In this document: piece by piece, positions 37,985 through 46,552 of the stretch | Numbering within the stretch: the first letter of the stretch is position 1 | Layout: every line of letters starts with the position of its first letter | NCBI RefSeq assembly: GCF_000420485.1 | Contig: NZ_ATVA01000017.1 | Coordinates: 203,019 to 267,018 of the forward strand | Direction: 5' to 3' | DNA from: Paucidesulfovibrio longus DSM 6739 | Lineage (GTDB): Bacteria; Desulfobacterota; Desulfovibrionia; Desulfovibrionales; Desulfovibrionaceae | Length of the DNA stretch: 64,000 nucleotides | Position numbers and translations under genes: made by a program | Notes under the pieces: generated by a model | The model's database searches: none | What the model was told of the DNA's origin: nothing | The model's input: the letters and a program-made list of their open reading frames with translations, nothing else

Positions 37985-40015
37985 GTGAAAACGCTCAAAA
38001 CGTACGCCGTGCTGACGCCCCTGCTGCTCGCGCTGGTCCTTTCGCCCCTTGGGGCGCGAAGCGCGCGGGCCGCTGCGGCAAAGGCCGAGGCGGATTCATC
38101 GGAAGAGGTGCTCGACGCCGTGGTCATCACGGCCCGGGGATACGGGCAGCCCCAATCCGCCACTCCCGGCGGGGTCGGGGTCGTGGACGAGCGGGAGATT
38201 CAGGAGAGCATGCCCCTCGGAGTCGCGGACGTGCTGGACCGCATTCCGGGCGTGGACATCTCCACGGACTCGCCCTGGGGCGCGGAAACCGTGATCCGGG
38301 GCATGTCCCGCGACTCCGTGCTGGTGCTCATCGACGGTTGCCGCCTGAACGGAACCACGGACATCAACGGCCGCATGGGCCTGGTCAATCCCCAGGACGT
38401 GGAACGGGTCGAGGTTCTCAAAGGCCCCGTCAGCACGCTCTACGGCAGCGGCTCCACGGGCGGCGTGGTCAACATCGTGACCCGCGAGGGCCGGTTCGCC
38501 GAGCAGCCCGAACTGCATGGCGAGGTCTCGCTCGGCTACTCCAGCAATCCCCAGGGGCCGAATACGTACGGCAACGTCCGCTACGGCTCGGACGACCTCT
38601 GGATCTACGGCTCGCTGGGCTGGCGCGACCATGACAGCGCCTACAGCGGAGACGGGGACGTGATCCGCAACAGCGGATACATGGATCTCCAGGGCAAGGT
38701 CGCCCTGGGCTACGCCTGGGACGCCGAACACGAGACCACCATCCAGTATCAGCATGCGGACGTGGACGACGTGGGCATTCCGGGCACGGGCTCCGCGCCC
38801 CTGCCGGCCACGGCGGATGTGAGCCTGAAATCCAACGATCGGACCTTCGTGCAGCTGCGCCAGTCCTACCGGCCCGAACACGGCGCGCTGGACGAATCCG
38901 TGCTCACGCTCTCCTACCAGTCCATCGTGCGCGACCCCGCGATCATGAACGCGAGCACGGGCAGCATCCTTCAGGATCCCTACGCCGAGCACGAGACCCT
39001 GGCCCTGAACTGGCGCAACGTCTTCGACCTCGGCGAGCACCGGCTCACCGCGGGCATCGACGCCTGGAACTGGTACATGACCGGCGACCGCTGGAGCGCG
39101 GCGGGCGTGTACGCCAAGCCCGTGCCGGACACGAACACCTTTTCGGGCGGACTCTTCGTCGAGGACGACTGGAAGTTCGCTCCGGCCTGGACGCTGAACC
39201 TGGGCCTGCGCACGGACGGCGTGCTCATTGAAAACGAGGAAACCGCCACGGTCAAGGCCGGGTACAAGAACGACCTGGACTGGGGCGCGCACGCGGGCCT
39301 GACCTGGGCCTTCGCGCCCCGCTGGAGCGCCACGGCCCTGGCGGCCGCCAGCTACCGCACTCCGAACATGCTGGAACTGTACAAGAACATCACCCTGGGC
39401 GGCGGCGTGAGCGAGGTGGGCAACCCGGAGCTGCATTCGGAGAAGTCCCGCTACGGCGAGCTGGGCCTGCACTACACCGGCTCGGAGCTGCGCGCTTCGG
39501 CCGCGGCCTTTCTCAACCTCGTGGACGATCTGATCACCAGCGAAGAGGTCAGCGCAACGCTCTACCGCATGGCCAACACCTCACAGGCGCGCCTTTCCGG
39601 CCTGGAGGGCAGCCTGGAATGGCGTTTCGCCCCGGCCTGGACCGCGTACGGCAACGTCTCCTGGACCGAGGGCCGCAACGAGGATACGGGCGAATGGCTG
39701 CGCTTCGTGGCCCCGCTGAACGGCCTGATCGGACTGCGCTACGACCTGGATTCGGGATTCTGGTGGGCGCTGGAGTCCCGCTGGGCCGCGGAGCAGCATC
39801 AGGTGCCCGAAGGCGCGCTGAAGACCGACTCCTGGGCCATCGTCAACGCCCGCTGCGGCTACGGCTTCGAGGCCTTGGGGCTGGGGAACGAATTGACCCT
39901 GGCCGTGACCAACCTCCTGGACACGCAGTACCGCAACCATCTGGCCACCTCGCGCGGGGTGGAGCTTTACGCTCCGGGCATCGGGCTGGAAGCGAACTGG
40001 CGGGTGCGGTTCTAA
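37985..40015 (+). CDS. TonB-dependent outer-membrane receptor (CirA/BtuB-like)
   Basis: A 676-residue outer-membrane active transporter. A signal peptide (LTPLLLALVLSPLGARSARA) is followed by a TonB-box-like segment near LDAVVITARG and the plug domain (IPGVDISTDSPWGAETVIRGMSRDSVLVLIDGCRLN, then VERVEVLKGPVSTLYGSGSTGGVVNIVTR). A 22-strand barrel ends in the aromatic WRVRF. The GTG start is preceded by GGAGGGAGG. Sequence type resembles siderophore or corrinoid receptors, but substrate cannot be fixed. It follows the TM1266 regulator and is convergent with tonB, which fits an iron-supply role for hydrogenase; this is inferred. Confidence 0.92.
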   Translation: MKTLKTYAVLTPLLLALVLSPLGARSARAAAAKAEADSSEEVLDAVVITARGYGQPQSATPGGVGVVDEREIQESMPLGVADVLDRIPGVDISTDSPWGAETVIRGMSRDSVLVLIDGCRLNGTTDINGRMGLVNPQDVERVEVLKGPVSTLYGSGSTGGVVNIVTREGRFAEQPELHGEVSLGYSSNPQGPNTYGNVRYGSDDLWIYGSLGWRDHDSAYSGDGDVIRNSGYMDLQGKVALGYAWDAEHETTIQYQHADVDDVGIPGTGSAPLPATADVSLKSNDRTFVQLRQSYRPEHGALDESVLTLSYQSIVRDPAIMNASTGSILQDPYAEHETLALNWRNVFDLGEHRLTAGIDAWNWYMTGDRWSAAGVYAKPVPDTNTFSGGLFVEDDWKFAPAWTLNLGLRTDGVLIENEETATVKAGYKNDLDWGAHAGLTWAFAPRWSATALAAASYRTPNMLELYKNITLGGGVSEVGNPELHSEKSRYGELGLHYTGSELRASAAAFLNLVDDLITSEEVSATLYRMANTSQARLSGLEGSLEWRFAPAWTAYGNVSWTEGRNEDTGEWLRFVAPLNGLIGLRYDLDSGFWWALESRWAAEQHQVPEGALKTDSWAIVNARCGYGFEALGLGNELTLAVTNLLDTQYRNHLATSRGVELYAPGIGLEANWRVRF

Positions 40016-40041
40016 GGCCGGAGGAAAATCAGGAACATCCT

Positions 40042-40070
40042 ACGGGGCGGCGGAAACGCCGTCCCGTTTT
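40042..40070 (+). terminator. Intrinsic terminator with GAAA tetraloop after the receptor
   Basis: An 11-bp stem (ACGGGGCGGCG / CGCCGTCCCGT, one G-U pair) is capped by a GAAA loop and followed by four T and further T-rich DNA. It ends the TM1266-receptor unit just before the convergent tonB stop. Confidence 0.85.
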
Positions 40071-40083
40071 CGTTTCGGCGGCG

Positions 40084-40821
40084 TCAGCGCTCCAGGCGGA
40101 ACCGCAGCGGCAGACGCACCCAGGTGCGCACGGGCTCTCCGTGGCGCAGCCCCGGGCGAAAGCGCCAAAGCGCCACGGCCCGGATCGCGTTCTCCTCGAA
40201 CACGCCGGGCGGGTCCGCCTGCAAGACTTGAATTCTGCTCACGCTGCCGTCCCGCTCCACCAGGAAGCGGAGCAGCACCGTGCCCGTGACCCCCTTGCGC
40301 CGGGCCTCGCGCGGATATTCCGGAGCCGGGCCGTGGCGGACGCCCGGAGCGCTGTCCACCTCGCCGAGCTCGAAGGCCGTCTCCCCCGAAGCCGTGTTCG
40401 CGGAGGCATCGCCGTGCGCGGACCGGGAAGCCTCGTCCGCTGATTCCTCATGCGCCGGGGCCGGTTCGGCTTCTACGGAATCCGATCGCTTTGGTTCGGG
40501 CCGCTCGGAAAGACGCAGAGCCGACAGAGAGGGGTCGGGCATGGCCGGGGCCGGTTCGGGTTGCGGCACGGGCTCCGGCTTCGCAGGAGTGATCGGTTCC
40601 GGCTGCTGCGGCGTTTCAGGCGGGGCGGAAGGAAACGCGGCTTGGACGCTCCGCTCCATGGAGGCGTCCCAATACAGGGTCCGCGCGCCGATCGGTTCCG
40701 GGACCGCGACCGGCTGCCGCATCCCCGGCAGAGGCACGGCCAAGAGCAGCAAGGCGGTGATGCCGATGCCTCCGAGCAGAGCCAGGAGCGCGCGACAGCA
40801 GCGGCCAAAGGCCCTTGCCAC
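40084..40821 (-). CDS. tonB: TonB energy-transducer protein
   Basis: A 245-residue TonB. One N-terminal transmembrane helix (ALLALLGGIGITALLLLAVPL) leads to a Pro/Glu-rich periplasm-spanning region (PEPITPAKPEPVPQPEPAPA). The globular C-terminal domain follows (GPAPEYPREARRKGVTGTVLLRFLVERDGSVSRIQVLQADPPGVFEENAIRAV), with the YP motif. The start is GTG at 40821 with AAAGGAG seven bases upstream; the exbD stop lies across this point. It is the last gene of the four-gene energiser and is convergent with a receptor it may serve. Confidence 0.93.
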   Translation of the reverse strand: MARAFGRCCRALLALLGGIGITALLLLAVPLPGMRQPVAVPEPIGARTLYWDASMERSVQAAFPSAPPETPQQPEPITPAKPEPVPQPEPAPAMPDPSLSALRLSERPEPKRSDSVEAEPAPAHEESADEASRSAHGDASANTASGETAFELGEVDSAPGVRHGPAPEYPREARRKGVTGTVLLRFLVERDGSVSRIQVLQADPPGVFEENAIRAVALWRFRPGLRHGEPVRTWVRLPLRFRLER

Positions 40822-40822
40822 G

Positions 40823-41242
40823 CTATTCGCTCCTTTGCGCCGCGATGCCCACGTTCCGGGCCCCGGCAAGACGGCACTGGTCGATGACCCGGATCACGTC
40901 ATCGGTGCGGCTGGCGCGGTCCGCCACCACGAGCACGCCCCCGTCCGGCGAGACGGCCAGGAAAGCGGCCACCCTGGCCCGCACGGCGCGCAGGTCGATG
41001 GACGCGCCTTCCACGAACACGCGGCCCTCGGCCGTGACCCCGACCTGGAGCAGGGGCCGCTGTTCCTGCTCGGCCGTGGCCGCTTCGGGTCGCTGCACGT
41101 CCACGCCCGCTTCGCGGGTGAAGGAGGCCGTGACGATGAAGAAGATCAGCAGGATGAAGACCATGTCGATGAGCGGGGCCATGTTGATGTCCACCCCGCC
41201 CCGGGCGGCCCTGCCTGTGCGCACGTAGCGGAAGCAGCTCAT
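40823..41242 (-). CDS. exbD: ExbD proton-channel subunit
   Basis: A 139-residue ExbD/TolR protein of the TonB energising complex. One transmembrane helix (DINMAPLIDMVFILLIFFIVTASF) carries the essential proton-path Asp in LIDMVFILL. The periplasmic domain ends with DDVIRVIDQCRLAGARNVGIA. GGAGG is five bases before the ATG, which overlaps the exbB stop by four bases. tonB begins at its stop, so translation of the set is coupled. Confidence 0.95.
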   Translation of the reverse strand: MSCFRYVRTGRAARGGVDINMAPLIDMVFILLIFFIVTASFTREAGVDVQRPEAATAEQEQRPLLQVGVTAEGRVFVEGASIDLRAVRARVAAFLAVSPDGGVLVVADRASRTDDVIRVIDQCRLAGARNVGIAAQRSE

Positions 41243-41928
41243 GCGGCCTCCTGTCCGGTCCGGGCCAGGGCCGCGCAGAAACGCCCCACCCGCGCCTGGA
41301 AGGTCTGGGCGCGGCGGCGCAGGAAACGCCCGGCAAAGAGCGCGGGGATGGCCACGAGCAGGCCGGTCTGGGTGCTCACCAGGGCCTCGGAAATGCCGCC
41401 CGAAAGGATGCGCGGGGAAGCCGCGCCATATGCGGCCAGGGCGTCGAACGCGCCGATCATGCCGCTGACCGTGCCGAGCAGGCCGAGCAGCGGGGCCGTG
41501 GCCGCGAAGACAAGGATGGTGCCCACGCCACGCTCGGCCTCGTCCCCATAGCGGTGGGCGAGCCGGTGCAGGAGACGCTCGTCCAGGCCAGGGTCGCCGG
41601 TGCGGCGGCGCACGAACTCGCGGACCAGTTCGGCCTGCCAGCCGCCAACCTCCCTCTCTCCGTTTTTCATGCCGACTTCCGTGCCGACTTCCGTGCCGAC
41701 TTCCATGCCGCAGGGCCTCAGGGCGTTTTCCGCATCGCCATCGGGAAGAAGCAGCCGCGCGGCCTCTTCGGAGGGACGCTCGCCCCGCCGCAAGGCTGCC
41801 AGTTGCCCGGCCTTGAGCAGCACCAGCGTCCAGGCCCAGACCGAGAGCGCGGCCAGGGGCCACATGACCAGCCCGCCCGAGGCGAAATAATCCGCGAGCC
41901 GCGCGGCCTGTTCCGCCAGCGCGCTCAT
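41239..41928 (-). CDS. exbB: ExbB/TolQ-type proton channel subunit
   Basis: A 229-residue MotA/TolQ/ExbB family protein. TM1 lies at about 15-40, and TM2 and TM3 are in the region ILVFAATAPLLGLLGTVSGMIGAF and ALVSTQTGLLVAIPALFAGRFL, which hold the family signature. A cytoplasmic loop between TM1 and TM2 carries a 12-bp triplicate repeat that gives EVGTEVGTEVG. Its start overlaps the preceding stop by four bases and exbD overlaps its own stop likewise. It is the second ExbB-like protein of the operon. Confidence 0.92.
   Translation of the reverse strand: MSALAEQAARLADYFASGGLVMWPLAALSVWAWTLVLLKAGQLAALRRGERPSEEAARLLLPDGDAENALRPCGMEVGTEVGTEVGMKNGEREVGGWQAELVREFVRRRTGDPGLDERLLHRLAHRYGDEAERGVGTILVFAATAPLLGLLGTVSGMIGAFDALAAYGAASPRILSGGISEALVSTQTGLLVAIPALFAGRFLRRRAQTFQARVGRFCAALARTGQEAA
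41671..41706. repeat. Three 12-bp tandem repeats inside exbB
   Basis: The unit GCCGACTTCCGT occurs three times without gaps (last copy ends AT). It is in frame and encodes a repeated Glu-Val-Gly-Thr in the cytoplasmic loop, so copy-number changes would keep the reading frame. Confidence 0.85.
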
Positions 41929-44045
41929 TTTCCGCTCCCGCCGCCGAGCAGAATCACGCCGAAGGCCACGCTCTTTTCCTCCATGTCCGCGACCACGGCG
42001 TCCACGCGCCGCTCCAGGAAGTGATGCAGGAGCAGGATCGGGATGGCCACGGCCAGCCCCAGCTGGGTCGTTACCAGGGCCTCGGAGATGCCCCCGGACA
42101 TGAGCTTGGGGTCGGCATTGCCGAAGAGCGTCATGGTCGTGAAGGTGTTGATCATGCCCGTGACCGTTCCGAGCAGGCCGAGCAGCGGAGCCGTGGCTCC
42201 GAGCACGGACAGGGTCGGCAGGAAGCGCTCCAGACGGGGCACCTCCTTGAGAATCGCGTCGTGAAAGACGTTTTCCAGCACGTCGCGCGGGGCTCCGGCG
42301 TGGCGAAGGCCCGCGTCGAGCACCCGGCAGGAAGGCGCGTTCGCCGTGACGCGGCAGAGTTCGCCGCATTCGCCGATGCGGCCCGCGCGCAGCAGGTCTT
42401 CGAGATCATGCAGGGTCTGCGCCGATGCGGGGCGCTGGCGCAGCAGCACTGCGAGCCGCTCCAGGCCGATGAGCAGCCCGGCGGCCCCCACCAGCAAGAT
42501 CGGCCAGACCAGGAAGCCGCCCGCGCGCAGTCGGTTCCAGAGTCCGGTCTTTTCAGCGTCCGCCGCAAACCAGTCCCCGCCGGAAATGTCCAGGGGCAGA
42601 ACCGCGCTGAAGTGCGCTTCCTGGCCCGGCTGCCCGTGGCGGCCCGCACTGGCGGCGAAGTCCAGCAGGTTCCGGGAGGCGGCCCGTGAAAGCTCCGCAT
42701 CCGAAACGGACCAACGCCCGCCTTCCAGAACGCGAAGCCCGGCAACACGCTCTCCGGACAGGACGTAGGCCGCGTTCGCGCCCACCAGGAGCACGTCGGC
42801 CCGCTGCTGCGCGCCGTCCCGGCCCAGGACCGGAGCCCGCACCAGCCGAACCGTTCCGGAATCGCGCATCCGACCCAGCAGGGCCTCGCCCAGGGCACGA
42901 AGCTCTTCGGGACCGGGCGGAACGGAGGCGTCGAGGATGGCCCTGCAGGCCGCGAGATCGTCAGGACGCGCCGGGGCCAGGGGCGAGCGAAGCAGCAGGC
43001 GTTCCGCGTCGCGTGCCGCGTCGTGGGCCACGGCCTCGATGCTGTCGAGTTCGGGAAACGCGGCAGCCAATCCGGCGCGCGCTTGCCGCAGTCGGAGCGT
43101 GAGTTCGTCGCGGCGTGCATCGAGTTCGGCGAGCCGTGCCGCGACTGCGCTGGTCCGGGAACGGAGAGCGTCGGGATTGAGGTCGGCCGCAGGGGCCGCA
43201 TCCTCAAGAATAGCTTCGGCCCGCAGGGTGTGTTCGCCCTCGGCGACAAGGTCGGGCAGGACCGTTTCCACTCCGGGAGCACCCCGTGCGCTTGAAAGCG
43301 GGAGCGCGGGCAGGAGCACGGGGCCGGGCAGCCTGCGGCGCGCGGTCATGTCCAGGGCCGCACGCACCGCGTCCCGCGCATCCTGGTCCAACCTGATCCA
43401 CTCGCCGTGCGGACCGAGGGTCCAGGCCCGTTCCCGGTCGCGGGAAAGAAAGAATTCGGCCAGGCGTCCCACGCGCAGGGATTCGCCCTGGGTCTCGCCT
43501 TCGGGCGTCCGCAGCACGGTTTGTCCGGAGGCGATCTCTTCGCCGTACTGCGCCTCGACCTGCAAGGCCTCCAGAACGCGGCGCAGCTTTTCGGCCAGGG
43601 AGGTTCCCGCCTCCGGGCCGGGTGCAGTCTCGCGCTCGTCCTCCGACAGGGAGACATCGCTCAGCAGGGCGCCGAGGGCGGCCAGTCGGCGGGCGCGCTC
43701 CTCCTGGAGAAACGGCAGATCCCGCGCCACCGCGTCATGGAGTTGCCCACTCAGATCAAAGAGCAGGGCTTCCAAACGGTTTTTCGAATCGGCGCTCTGC
43801 GCAGCCAGCCTTTCGAGTTCCCGGAGTTCGCGCTCCAGGTCGCGCACGACCCGTTCCTGGGCGCGCGTCTGCCGGTCGAGGCGTTCGGCGAGCCGGAGGA
43901 GGTCCGGAGCCGTGGGAGGAGCTCCTTCCTCGGTCCGGGCCGCGTCCGTTTCCAGGCCCAAGGCAGGGGCGGCCAGAGTCGGGGCGCAGAAGATCAGGCC
44001 GAAGAGAAGCAGGGCGGCAGGAACCGCCGCGGGAAGCGCGCGCAT
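41925..44045 (-). CDS. TtpC-like protein: DUF3450 coiled coil fused to ExbB/TolQ domain
   Basis: A 706-residue protein with a signal peptide (VPAALLLFGLIFCAPTLAAPA), an N-terminal coiled coil (LLRLAERLDRQTRAQERVVRDLERELRELERL) and a DUF3450-like periplasmic region to about residue 480. A C-terminal TolQ/ExbB module follows, with membrane helices at about 520-545, 640-665 and 680-700 (LSVLGATAPLLGLLGTVTGMINTF). This is the layout of TtpC in Vibrio-type TonB2 systems, where TtpC works with ExbB2-ExbD2-TonB2. It heads the operon that continues with exbB, exbD and tonB. The ATG at 44045 has AGGTG upstream. Confidence 0.88.
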   Translation of the reverse strand: MRALPAAVPAALLLFGLIFCAPTLAAPALGLETDAARTEEGAPPTAPDLLRLAERLDRQTRAQERVVRDLERELRELERLAAQSADSKNRLEALLFDLSGQLHDAVARDLPFLQEERARRLAALGALLSDVSLSEDERETAPGPEAGTSLAEKLRRVLEALQVEAQYGEEIASGQTVLRTPEGETQGESLRVGRLAEFFLSRDRERAWTLGPHGEWIRLDQDARDAVRAALDMTARRRLPGPVLLPALPLSSARGAPGVETVLPDLVAEGEHTLRAEAILEDAAPAADLNPDALRSRTSAVAARLAELDARRDELTLRLRQARAGLAAAFPELDSIEAVAHDAARDAERLLLRSPLAPARPDDLAACRAILDASVPPGPEELRALGEALLGRMRDSGTVRLVRAPVLGRDGAQQRADVLLVGANAAYVLSGERVAGLRVLEGGRWSVSDAELSRAASRNLLDFAASAGRHGQPGQEAHFSAVLPLDISGGDWFAADAEKTGLWNRLRAGGFLVWPILLVGAAGLLIGLERLAVLLRQRPASAQTLHDLEDLLRAGRIGECGELCRVTANAPSCRVLDAGLRHAGAPRDVLENVFHDAILKEVPRLERFLPTLSVLGATAPLLGLLGTVTGMINTFTTMTLFGNADPKLMSGGISEALVTTQLGLAVAIPILLLHHFLERRVDAVVADMEEKSVAFGVILLGGGSGK

Positions 44046-44460
44046 GGTCACACCTGGTGCTGTTGAGTTTTGCCCGGAATCTTCCACAGAGTACAGGGAA
44101 GCTCAAGCACAAAATTGAAAATCATAACACGATTCAGATAAAACAGGTATGAAATCGAAGTGGATCATCGAGGGGCGGGGCGTATTCTCCGGCGGACCGC
44201 GTATGGTTGCTTCCCCAGGGTGTTGCGGGGCTGAAATCTACGCTGCGGGTGTGAGGCAAGGAATGTCCCGCAGCGGGAGGACGGGTGAGCTTGGAAGCGT
44301 ATTCTTTTGTATACCAAGTGGATGGGGTTTACAGTCCTGCCGAATCTTGTTGCATGAAAAAAAATTTAGTGCTACGCAACACGCCACGAAGATGAATACG
44401 TGACATAATTCACATTGAACCTCATTCCCGCTTTCCGTGCGGCGACTCAAGGTGGAATCG
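44046..44460. other. Divergent intergenic region between TonB energiser and receptor
   Basis: This 415-base gap has lower GC than its surroundings and no convincing gene. It holds a 9-bp inverted repeat CGCTGCGGG/CCCGCAGCG (44241-44275) with a 17-base loop, a partial Fur-box-like site near 44111, and AT-rich stretches around 44345-44410 that could hold the receptor promoter. I looked for cobalamin-riboswitch conserved boxes and did not find them. Confidence 0.6.
44111..44129. promoter_or_regulatory. Possible Fur-box-like site
   Basis: The 19 bases around TTGAAAATCATAACA match 12 of 19 positions of the classical Fur consensus and include its AATCAT half. It lies 66 bases before the ttpC-like start. 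The match is partial, so this is only a candidate. Confidence 0.22.
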
Positions 44461-46482
44461 ATGGACGCCTCTTCCCGCGTGACACGCGTATCGGCCTGGC
44501 TGGCAGCCCTGCTGCTGCTCCTGTTTTCCCTCGCGCCCCTGGCCCTGGCCCAGGAGGGAGCCGCCCCGGACCCGGCCGCAAGCGCCGCGGACGCGGACGC
44601 TTCCAGTTCCGGGGATACGGACGCCGCGAAATCGAACGCCGGGAATCAGGACGAGGCCGTGCTTCCCGTGGTCGACGTGGTGGCCCGGCCCGTGATCGAG
44701 GGCAACGTGGTGGACCGCTTCGGCGCGACCACCACCGTGGTGACGCAGGAGCAGATCGAGGATCTCAACGCCGTGGACATGCCCGAGGCCCTGCGCCGGG
44801 TTCCGGGCGTGACCATCACCCGCCACAACCATGTGGGCTCCTTCGGCGGCGGCGAGGGCGGCGCGGTATTCATCCGGGGCATGGGCTCCAGCCGACCGGG
44901 CGCGGAGATCAAAACCTATCTGGACGGCGTGCCCATGTACATGGGCCCCTGGAACCACCCGCTCATGGACCTGCTGCCCGTGGACGCGGCCGAGAGCGTG
45001 GAAGTCATCAAGGGACCGCAGCCCCAGCGCTACGGCAACAACGTCTCGGCGATCAACATCGTGCCCAAGCGGCAGCATGCGGACGAGGAGGACTCCACCA
45101 CCGTGAAGATGGCCGCCGGAAGCTACGGCACGGTGAGCCAGTCCGTGGAGCACGGCGGCAGCATGGAGGGCTTCGACTACTACGTGGGCGAGGGCTCCAT
45201 CCGCTCCGACGGCCACCGCCAGGACTCCTGGGGCAGCAAGCTCGGCTACTACGCCAACCTCGGCTTCGAGCTGAACCCGAACTGGGATCTGCGCGTCCTG
45301 GCCCTGGGGACCATGAACCGCTCGGCCGACCCCGGCGCGGACACGGCCAAGGGCGAATCGGACGGCACCTACGGCACCAACGCGCAGTTGCTTTCCATGA
45401 CCATTTCCCACCAGCACGACGCGCTGGACGGCGAGTTCAAGTTCTTCGTGAACACGGGCGAGGGAAACTGGAAGGACCAGACCCAGACCGCCAACGCGGA
45501 CGACTGCTATAACGATTTCACCTTCTACGGCGCACGCCTCAAGGAGACCTGGCACCCCTGGCAGGGTACGGACCTGAGCCTGGGCCTGGACCAGGACTGG
45601 TGGCAGAGCGTGGTGCACAATACCTACGACGACGGCACCGAGGACTACATCCGGCCTGACGACTTCTCCCTGACCATGCCCTACGCCGCCGCCAGCCATC
45701 TCTTCGGCGACCGCAATGGCTGGTACGCGATTCCGTCGGCGGGCGTGCGCTTCTACGCGCACAACAAGTTCGACGGCGAGACCGCACCCAACCTCGGCCT
45801 GGTTCTCGGCTACGCCGATACCGAGGCCCATGTCTCGACCTCGCGCGGCGTTGTGTATCCCGGCCACGACGCCATCGTGCTCGGCTGGGGAAACTGGGAG
45901 GAACTGAAGCCCGAGACCGTGGAGCACTTGGAGGCAGGCCTCTCGCAGCGCTTCGGCCGCTTCGCCCAGGCGGACGCGACCTACTTCCACGACAAGGGCC
46001 GCAACCGCTACGTCTTCGGCGGAGCCTGGCCCAACTTCGTCTGGACCAACACCGAACATTACGACATCAGCGGCTGGGAATTCTCCCTGTCCGTCACGCC
46101 CGTGGAGTACTTCTCGGTCTTCGCCGGTCTGACGACCCAGGAGGCCACCCCCGAGGACATGCCCTACGTGCCGGAAACCACGATCAGCGGCGGCTTCTCC
46201 TGGCGCTTCCTGGAGCAGTTCACCCTGAACATGGACTGCCAGTACGTGGACGAAATGTACGTGCTCAAGCAGACTCGCCGCACGGGAAACACCAACACGG
46301 AGAAGGTGGATTCGCACTTCGTGACCAACGCCCGCATCGGCTGGGACTTCCAGTCCGAAATCATCGGCGGGGGCGAGCTCTACCTGGCCGTGGAGAACCT
46401 CTTTGACGAGCGCTACGCCTACAAGCCGGACTACACCATGCCCGGCATCAACGGCACCGTCGGCGTGAAGCTGACGTTCTGA
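44461..46482 (+). CDS. TonB-dependent outer-membrane receptor (second)
   Basis: A 673-residue receptor. A signal peptide (LAALLLLLFSLAPLALAQ) and an acidic Ala/Asp linker precede a TonB-box-like LPVVDVVARP and the plug (MPEALRRVPGVTITRHNH, then GAVFIRGMGSSRPGAEIKTYLDGVPMYMGPWNHPLMDLLP, then ESVEVIKGPQPQRYGNNVSAINIV). The barrel ends with GTVGVKLTF. The plug contains His and Met-rich turns (TRHNHVGSF, MYMGPWNHPLMD) where substrate would be handled. It is divergent from the energiser and starts a likely operon with methyltransferases and a metal-type ABC transporter, so a metal or metal complex is the best guess. Confidence 0.92.
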   Translation: MDASSRVTRVSAWLAALLLLLFSLAPLALAQEGAAPDPAASAADADASSSGDTDAAKSNAGNQDEAVLPVVDVVARPVIEGNVVDRFGATTTVVTQEQIEDLNAVDMPEALRRVPGVTITRHNHVGSFGGGEGGAVFIRGMGSSRPGAEIKTYLDGVPMYMGPWNHPLMDLLPVDAAESVEVIKGPQPQRYGNNVSAINIVPKRQHADEEDSTTVKMAAGSYGTVSQSVEHGGSMEGFDYYVGEGSIRSDGHRQDSWGSKLGYYANLGFELNPNWDLRVLALGTMNRSADPGADTAKGESDGTYGTNAQLLSMTISHQHDALDGEFKFFVNTGEGNWKDQTQTANADDCYNDFTFYGARLKETWHPWQGTDLSLGLDQDWWQSVVHNTYDDGTEDYIRPDDFSLTMPYAAASHLFGDRNGWYAIPSAGVRFYAHNKFDGETAPNLGLVLGYADTEAHVSTSRGVVYPGHDAIVLGWGNWEELKPETVEHLEAGLSQRFGRFAQADATYFHDKGRNRYVFGGAWPNFVWTNTEHYDISGWEFSLSVTPVEYFSVFAGLTTQEATPEDMPYVPETTISGGFSWRFLEQFTLNMDCQYVDEMYVLKQTRRTGNTNTEKVDSHFVTNARIGWDFQSEIIGGGELYLAVENLFDERYAYKPDYTMPGINGTVGVKLTF

Positions 46483-46492
46483 CCATCATCCG

Positions 46493-46542
46493 GGGCGCGG
46501 CCGGATCATCCTCCTGATCCTTCCTCTTGATCCGGCCCGCCC
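46493..46542 (+). promoter_or_regulatory. Strong intercistronic hairpin
   Basis: A 10-bp stem GGCCGGATCA/TGATCCGGCC extends by five more pairs across a one-base bulge and encloses a 19-base loop. It lies between the receptor stop and the methyltransferase start, ending 10 bases before that ATG, and has no T-run. It may limit downstream expression or stabilise receptor mRNA. Confidence 0.6.
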
Positions 46543-46552
46543 ACGAGGCAGC

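Noticed and set aside
44149..44403. An 84-codon open frame in the divergent gap before the second receptor
   Set aside because: It has no clear ribosome-binding site, no recognisable domain, and lies in a region that looks regulatory.
44100..44460. Cobalamin or molybdenum-cofactor riboswitch
   Set aside because: The conserved boxes of these classes could not be found; only one simple inverted repeat is present.
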